A stretch of 64,000 bases of DNA from Tetradesmus obliquus (taxonomy: Eukaryota > Chlorophyta > Chlorophyceae > Sphaeropleales > Scenedesmaceae). The stretch is taken from contig CP126200.1 of assembly GCA_030272155.1 (NCBI GenBank), forward strand, positions 3,782,001-3,846,000, given 5' to 3'. Positions 58,994 to 64,000 of this stretch are shown in pieces. Numbering within the stretch: the stretch's first letter is position 1; every line of letters begins with the position of its first letter. The notes under the pieces are model-generated. The model was not told the origin of the DNA. It was given only the letters and a program-made list of their open reading frames with translations, and ran no database searches. The translations under genes and the position numbers were made by a program.

Positions 58994-59476
58994 CAAGCAA
59001 AGTTGTCGCAGCAGCAACAGACGGTGGCAGAGCACCATCAAGATCGGCTGCGCCCCATGGCCAATGGTTGTCGTGCTGCTACTCATCTTGCCAACCCTCT
59101 GCAATCATCCTGCTCGGCAGTGCGTGCAACTGCACTCGTCTAACGCTGCCAGCTGGCACGGCAAGCATGCTCAGCCCGCAGTGCCATGGAGCGCAACAGC
59201 AACACTGTTGCGCAGCAGGGCATGCAGCCACATCACTGCGCAGCAGGGCATACAGTAATGTGCAGTAGTTGGCTCGTTACCACAGCTGCGGCTGGCCCAC
59301 ATGTTCAAGCTGACCCACCTGGCTTGCACATTGCTGGGAGTGCTGCCTGGTGACACAATCAGGCTGGAGGAAAAGTCGACTGACAGGCGACTTGGGGCAG
59401 CAGCATTCGCTGCTACGGCAAGTACCAGTAGCACTGCTGCCAGAAGCGGCAGCTGCTGCCGGATGAGGAAAGGCAT
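55312..59476 (-). CDS. Secreted protein with beta-helix-like segments
   Basis: Seven exons, 59476-59319, 58938-58542, 58123-57826, 57478-57288, 56982-56396, 56121-55941 and 55668-55312, give 2169 nt and 722 residues, all phases matching. The ATG at 59476 starts a clear signal peptide (LPLLAAVLLVLAVAANA). Segments such as LEVEDAGSLWLSGQSKV, VEGGSSISIQSNSSW, VVRGGSSITISASTWEL and LEAGATLRLLNSTITLINST have the alternating short-strand pattern of parallel beta-helix or right-handed-repeat surface proteins. Cys-rich stretches (residues about 100-125 and 290-320) suggest disulfides. A central Ser/Asp/Lys-rich tract with repeated DKAGD(D/S)KD is disordered. I cannot name a family; an extracellular or cell-wall role is inference. 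No membrane anchor is visible. Confidence 0.8.
57626..57800. repeat. Tandem duplication in an intron of the secreted protein
   Basis: A block of about 75 bp (TACGAGTGC(A)TTACTTGTTGC..., AATTGTGCACT..., CTGGCAGCA) occurs twice, about 95 bp apart, between exons 3 and 4. The copies are moderately diverged. Confidence 0.75.
58432..58487 (+). mobile_element. LINE 3'-end fragment
   Basis: About 55 bp match the terminal hairpin and GTAACAGACCTCTCTC end of the LINE at 36036-40150 (GGGCAGGTGACTCACTCTAG, GGGGATAGCTTGCCCAGCCC). It is in + orientation, antisense to the host gene, inside the intron between exons 2 and 3. It is an extreme 5' truncation carrying little beyond the 3' hairpin. Confidence 0.88.
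58945..58989. repeat. (CAG)n tract before the secreted-protein exon 2 acceptor
   Basis: About 15 units, (CTG)n on the gene strand, end six bases before the acceptor at 58939. A similar shorter tract (55675-55700) precedes the last exon of the same gene. Confidence 0.95.
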
Positions 59477-60039
59477 GATGGACTGGAAGCTGTGTCACCA
59501 GCACCCTGGCTGCACAGCAAGTCACCAGCAGCTATTCCGTTGGCAAAGTCCCCAATGGCGCCCATACAGCAATGTATCAACATAATTTTTACTTGTTGAT
59601 CACGCTGCGAGATGTAGCGCAGCTGGATTTGGAGCATAGTGTGTCGGTGCCTGTTCTGCACGTCAAGCTGCTGCATCCACGGCATGAGATCTGCTGCAAA
59701 CTCACATAGAATTACTATCATTAAACTTATTGTTTCAAGCCATTCAATCTCACCTGCAACTTCAGAATAGCTCGCGCAATGTTTGGCCTGAGATTAGCTA
59801 ATCGAGAAGCCGCCTGTAGACGACCTCGGGCTGGCACGCAAAACTATTCAATCGATCTATACAATAAAAACGCTTGTTTCCGGAGCTAAGTAGTCCAGGC
59901 GGGAGACATGATAAGAACAGCCTGGCCATGACAGTGTTACCCAGGGCTTCAGGCTGAGCCCTCAGGGCTGCCAGTGGCAACGAGCCATACAGCCGATATC
60001 TTGCAGCCAGCAACGATTGTTGTCAATTATGGACCAGAT
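59477..60039. other. Intergenic, upstream of the secreted protein
   Basis: No supported gene. This is the promoter side of the secreted-protein gene. A short frame at 59779-59886 (+) and one at 59798-60013 (-) overlap each other and show no family features. Confidence 0.4.
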
Positions 60040-61151
60040 ATGTTGAAGATGACGACCTGGTTTCGGACCCTGGATCGCAGAGGCATTCAAGGTGGCAAGC
60101 TTCAACAGACATCCGACGTCAGAGTCTGACGTGATTCCTGTAATTGTCCACGGAACTCAAAGGCATGTTTGCCGTGCAACTGCTCCAGGAATTGCAGCTA
60201 CATCACTTCCCACGCAGTCTGCAACAAATGCTGACACATTTGACGATGGCAAGCCCAGCAAGCAGCAAGGTTGAGAACGGAAAGTTGACGCTGAAAGCAG
60301 ACGTGGCAGCACCTCATGAGCTCATGAGACCTGATCAGGCAATGCCAGTTTCAGTCTCTCAATACATTCAGTACAAGTAAGGTACACACAACATCAAGAA
60401 GTTCAGCTTCAGGGCTCCCAGCTTGGTTGCGTCTTGAAGGAGGTTCCAAGGTTGCTGGCTGCACACGCATGGGCTCACTATTTTCTGTAGGTTGGCGGGG
60501 GCCTTCTGGATCAGCATTGCTTGAAGATGCGCAGCTGTGCATGACCAGCGTCCTTTGGGATCCTGTCTTTTGTCTTCAGTTCCTCATTTTACAACTCCCT
60601 CAGGCGGTAGGTTGATCATGGTGCTGTTTGAAACGTCAAAATTTACGCGGGTACGGGCGGACAACCACAGTGTCAAATGGACTGGTGCCTGCCACAAATC
60701 ACGCTTACAAACCCAGGAGTCAAGCCAGTTTGTATTCTTGGCCACGCAACCAATGCTCTAAACGAGTTGCTGCTGGTCCTGCACCGTGCGGCGCTGAGCG
60801 CCAGAGGCAACACCTCAAGGTAACAGCATATACTACTGATACTGGTCATTCAACAAACAGAAAACAGCAAGCAATTAAGTTACGAAAAGCAGCAGCATGC
60901 AAGCATTGCACAGCAACAGCCGTAGGCTGAGGTTGAAGTGCAAGTGCACCCGCTGCAAATGCTGGCATCTGTGCATGCTTTTGCTGCCTAATGAGCTTGC
61001 AGAGTGTCTTACAATACTTGTAAGGGTAAAAACAGCTACCTGCAGAGCCAACATACCAAATCATGCAGAGGCTCGCAGCCCAGAGGAAGTTGGGTTCAGC
61101 AGCTCCCGAGGTTCTTGGTCGAGGTGTGACAGACCGGGCCCAAAGGTCTGA
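60040..61151 (+). CDS. Tentative small gene, unrecognised
   Basis: A phase-consistent chain can be built: 60040-60091, 60163-60376, 60549-60606, 60671-60819 and 61046-61151 (579 nt, 192 residues). The second and fourth exons look most coding (VAAPHELMRPDQAMPVSVSQ; CQMDWCLPQITLTNPGVKPV). Junctions are GT-AG but several are weak (GTGGCA donor, AAAG acceptor), and other acceptors would also fit. No domain is recognised. The third exon overlaps a dispersed repeat also present at 54058, which lowers confidence. Transcript data would settle it. Confidence 0.35.
60494..60590 (+). repeat. Dispersed repeat, copy 2
   Basis: Partner of 54058-54150. It begins just after a TTTCTGTAG acceptor-like string. 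Confidence 0.75.
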
Positions 61152-61372
61152 TGGTACTTATGCAGCCAGTTCCGCCACTCCCATCAGCTTACTTTGAAGG
61201 TAATCGACTATTATCTGTGCTGTTTTGCCCCGTATGCTTTAGTGTCTGGCTGGCATATACGTCAGCACCTCTAGCCTGTCTCGGCTGGCCCCTGAATTTG
61301 GCTGATTGTCACACATCGTCGGTTTAAGCTTGTCAGCCGTATCACCGTAGCTGTACCAAGCGACAAGCAGCG

Positions 61373-62810
61373 ATGGAGTTCTCGCTTGAATCCACGCCCC
61401 TTGTGGAGCTGCACAGCCGGCACGCTACAGCATACAAGGAGAGACAAAGGTTTGTAATATGAATACAACACCTTGGCCTCTGATAGCTAGACTACACTGC
61501 ACACCGCACACACCCGCCCACCTGGCAGGTGCATTGCGTAGGCAGTTGTCATTTAGTTTGCTTTTATTGCACCTGAATTTCGTTCTGGTGAACTTGCGTG
61601 CTGCGATAGAGGTGACAGCGGCCTTGCACAGCGCTGAGAGCGTTTTGGGCTTGTTCTTGAAGCAGGCCGCATGCAGCATGTCACAGCCGCGCGCATACAT
61701 CTTGTTCAACGCTCTATGATCTGCTTGCAATGACGTGGGGCCAGCTGTGGTCTCCACCGCCAGTCAGACATCGATCCTTCTGGGACCTGCAGCAGTGGCT
61801 GGATGTCTTGCATGAGCAGCACTCCCCTGGCAGCCGAAAATTCACGAGCAAGCATATGCCAGAATCTCCCTACACCCTCAACCACTGGCTCCTGCCCTCA
61901 CTCATGCCTCTTCATGTTCTGCTGCTGCGCCGCTGCTGGCTCTGCGACCTTGACCACGCTGCTATTCCACTGCAGGACGCCACCACGCAGCCTCGTCGTG
62001 CATGCAGTTGCCTTCAGCTGGTTTGCATTCGTGTGGTGCTGGCACCTCACCCCCGCAGCATCCCAGCTGCCAGGCAACCAGGGCTTTGGCTGGTTCTTCC
62101 GCTTCCTCACCTTCTACAGCTTCAGCCTGCAGACGCTGCAGCTAGGCATGGCTACAGTCGATGACCTGCAGCGCACCTGGTATGGCAAGTCCCGCTGGAC
62201 CAAGCCAACCGATGACCTGGCATGTGCCATCTTTGCATTCACACACGTCGTCAGCATCATGTTTTACACAATCCAGGGAACTACCAAGCTGGCAGTAGAG
62301 GGAGGCCACGTGCAGCGCCCGCCCTGGCTCGATGTCAGCGTGCACGCCTTTAACACGCTCACAGCATGGGCCGATCTGATCTCGTCAGATCGCCGCAGCT
62401 TCAGCAGAACCTCGGAGCGCCTCAGTAGCGTGCTGGTGGTGGTCTACCTCAGCTACCTCATGCTGTGCAGGCACATGAACGGGCGCTTCCCGTATCCTGT
62501 GCTGAATGCGCTGTCATTCCCCTGGGGCTTCAGCATGCTGATTGCAGCAGGGCTTATCATCTTTGTGCTGGCTTTCCGGGCAGGCAAAGTGATGAACAAG
62601 AAGCTCCGGCACATCAACTTGTCCATCCGCATCACAGAGCGCGTGGAGCGAGTCAGCAGCAGCAGCAGCAGTGACAGCGAAGGAGAGGGTGGCAGCGCCA
62701 GCAGCGACGATGGCAGCAGCAGCGGCAGCGCGGGGCAGCAGCCGCGGCGGCGGCAGTACCTGCAACTGGGCCTCACCCGCAGCTGCCGCAGCGCTGCTGT
62801 GCGGCAATAG
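61373..62810 (+). CDS. FAR-17a/AIG1-like membrane hydrolase
   Basis: Two exons, 61373-61449 and 61976-62810, join in phase 2 (QR/T) to give 912 nt and 303 residues. The ATG at 61373 is preceded by stops and starts MEFSLESTPLVELHSRH. The family (AIG1, ADTRP) are multi-pass membrane threonine hydrolases that cleave fatty-acid esters of hydroxy fatty acids. The expected nucleophile Thr71 lies in FRFLTFYSFSLQ and the catalytic His149 in VSVHAFNTLTAW. Several hydrophobic helices follow, including FPYPVLNALSFPWG, which matches the WxYPxL-type motif of the family. The C-terminal 55 residues are Ser/Glu/Asp-rich and then Arg-rich and probably cytosolic. The donor GTTTGT is non-optimal, so an extra small exon in the 526-bp intron cannot be excluded. 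Confidence 0.85.
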
Positions 62811-64000
62811 ATCTGCTGCGCGACGTTATTTCTGCTGTCACTTTGTCTGCAGCTAGCAGCAGCAGAGTGTTGCAGCTGTAGATTGGTGGAGGTGTGAGTG
62901 GAGATTGGTGCTGGTGTGGCAGGCTGGCAAGTGCAAGCTGCAGCAGTGTTGGGTGTGCACAGGGTGTTCGCGCCTGTGGCTTTGACCCAAGCTGGCTGCT
63001 GCTTGCTGTACATCGGTGTTTTGGTGGTGATGCAAGAGGCTTCCTGCATTGCTTTTGTTGATGCTTTGTTGGGGATCCGGCGTTGAGGATTGCCATTGAA
63101 GCATATGGCAATGCTGCAGAGTGGCGCATGGCAGTGAGTGCCGACTTGACTAAAGTGCGACACAGGACTGGTAGACAGAGGTGGCTTGGTTGGACGTGCT
63201 GCTGCTGCTGTGGGTGAGCTTCAGTGGTTAGAGGACAGAGTTCCCCTGCAGCTGCAGCCCCAGCTTTGTGAGGTTCTGATGCTGCATGCTGCTGTCCTTG
63301 TTGTGCAGAATGCTGCAGTGCAGCAGGGGTGTAGTATAGGCAGCACCGTTGGCCCTGACTGTGTGATGTGGCTGTGTGCCCTGCCTGGCTATGTGCCTGC
63401 CTGGCTGCCCTTTGGCTGTGGATCTGAAGTTTGAATGCTACAGATCTATGAGTTAGAGGTGTGCCATGACAAAGTTCGAGCTTGTGGCTCATCAGAGCTT
63501 GGGCAAGCCAGGCAGCCAAGCTGCTGTGCCCAGACTTCTCATTTCACACGTGCATTGCGTACGACAGGCAACGCATGCAGCAGGCTGCACCTGCTGCGGC
63601 CGCTAGCTGCACTGCATTGCGGGCTGCTGCTGGTTTTGTCTGCTGGAGAGCATCTGACAGGAGGGTATGGACTTGCTAGGTACTGCTGAGCAGCAGGAGA
63701 TGCTGCGTCACTTGCCCGGGCTGCTTGCTGCGACAGTCAACGGTGCTGTTGCAGCCGCCCTGGCTGTAAAAGAGGGTTGCATGCAGGCTGGTTGTGCATG
63801 CAGTTGTGCATGTGTTGGGAGCGGTGAAATGCTGCTGACACGCCGCGATGTTCTGGTGACACGCGCGGGCACCTGCAAGAGTAGCCGGTGCAGTTGGTTG
63901 CACTGCATTCCTCTCTTGGCTTGCTGCACTGCTGCACCGCTGCGCTAGATTGCAGTGAGGGCATGCGAGATGACAACACAAGAGTGGCAGGCAATGCTCT
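62811..64000. other. Downstream of the AIG1-like gene, no gene seen
   Basis: TGC/GCA-rich sequence without a supported exon. A + strand stretch at 63667-63780 has a protein-like frame (MDLLGTAEQQEMLRHLPGLL) but no splice context within the window, so it may be part of an exon of a gene running off the end. Confidence 0.4.

Noticed and set aside
58553-59104. Poly-Leu frame starting from the CAG tract
   Set aside because: It is a shifted frame of secreted-protein exon 2. The other frame has the Cys pattern and joins the signal-peptide exon in phase.
59798-60013. 71-residue minus-strand frame between the secreted protein and the tentative gene
   Set aside because: No ATG at its start, no splice partner and no recognisable motif.
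61730-62164. Separate plus-strand protein overlapping the AIG1-like gene
   Set aside because: It overlaps the conserved exon 2 in another frame. Its 5' half looks partly coding, but no in-phase link to 61976 was found.

Overview
The window is nuclear DNA of a green alga. It looks like a chlorophycean such as a Scenedesmus/Raphidocelis-type sphaeroplealean, but the species is inferred, not shown. The reasons are: genes split by many short GT-AG introns; plant-type versions of cardiolipin synthase, sterol 8,7-isomerase and SYT/E-Syt; proteins loaded with Gln, Ala and Ser runs; pervasive (CTG)n/(CAG)n tracts; and a nuclear tRNA-Phe without an encoded CCA. There are no operons. I built exon models by hand from splice sites and reading phase. 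In every model the exon lengths sum to a whole number of codons. 

Layout. 1838-4422 (-): secreted subtilisin-like protease. 5573-7901 (-): mitochondrial cardiolipin synthase. 14924-18021 (-): hnRNP F/H-like two-RRM protein with a long low-complexity tail. 20498-25867 (-): SLC22/OCT-type major facilitator transporter. 28367-30726 (-): sterol 8,7-isomerase (EBP/HYD1), divergent from 31190-46350 (+), an 18-exon SMP + C2 membrane-contact-site protein (SYT/E-Syt class). One 5.6 kb intron of that gene holds an antisense, 5'-truncated non-LTR retrotransposon cluster (about 36036-40150) and a sense tRNA-Phe (40294-40366). 51852-52846 (-): small unrecognised coiled-coil protein. 55312-59476 (-): secreted protein with beta-helix-like segments. 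60040-61151 (+): tentative small gene. 61373-62810 (+): FAR-17a/AIG1-like multi-pass membrane hydrolase. The long gaps (7902-14923, 46351-51851, 52847-55311 and others) show no gene I can support. 

Several genes concern lipids or membranes: cardiolipin synthesis, sterol isomerisation, lipid transfer at contact sites and an AIG1-type lipid hydrolase. I see no sign that they are co-regulated. 

The most unusual signal is structural. Exon edges, with their splice sites, recur in tandem inside the neighbouring intron at a period of about 105-150 bp, typically 115-125. I call these exon echoes. They occur in at least four genes. In the E-Syt gene they accompany most exons: eight copies of one exon, five of another, and a 152-bp array of a C2-domain donor edge. 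In the transporter a 50-nt exon segment with intact splice sites is present four times. The copies could be relics of intron birth by tandem duplication, decoy or alternative splice sites, or repair templates; the sequence alone cannot decide.
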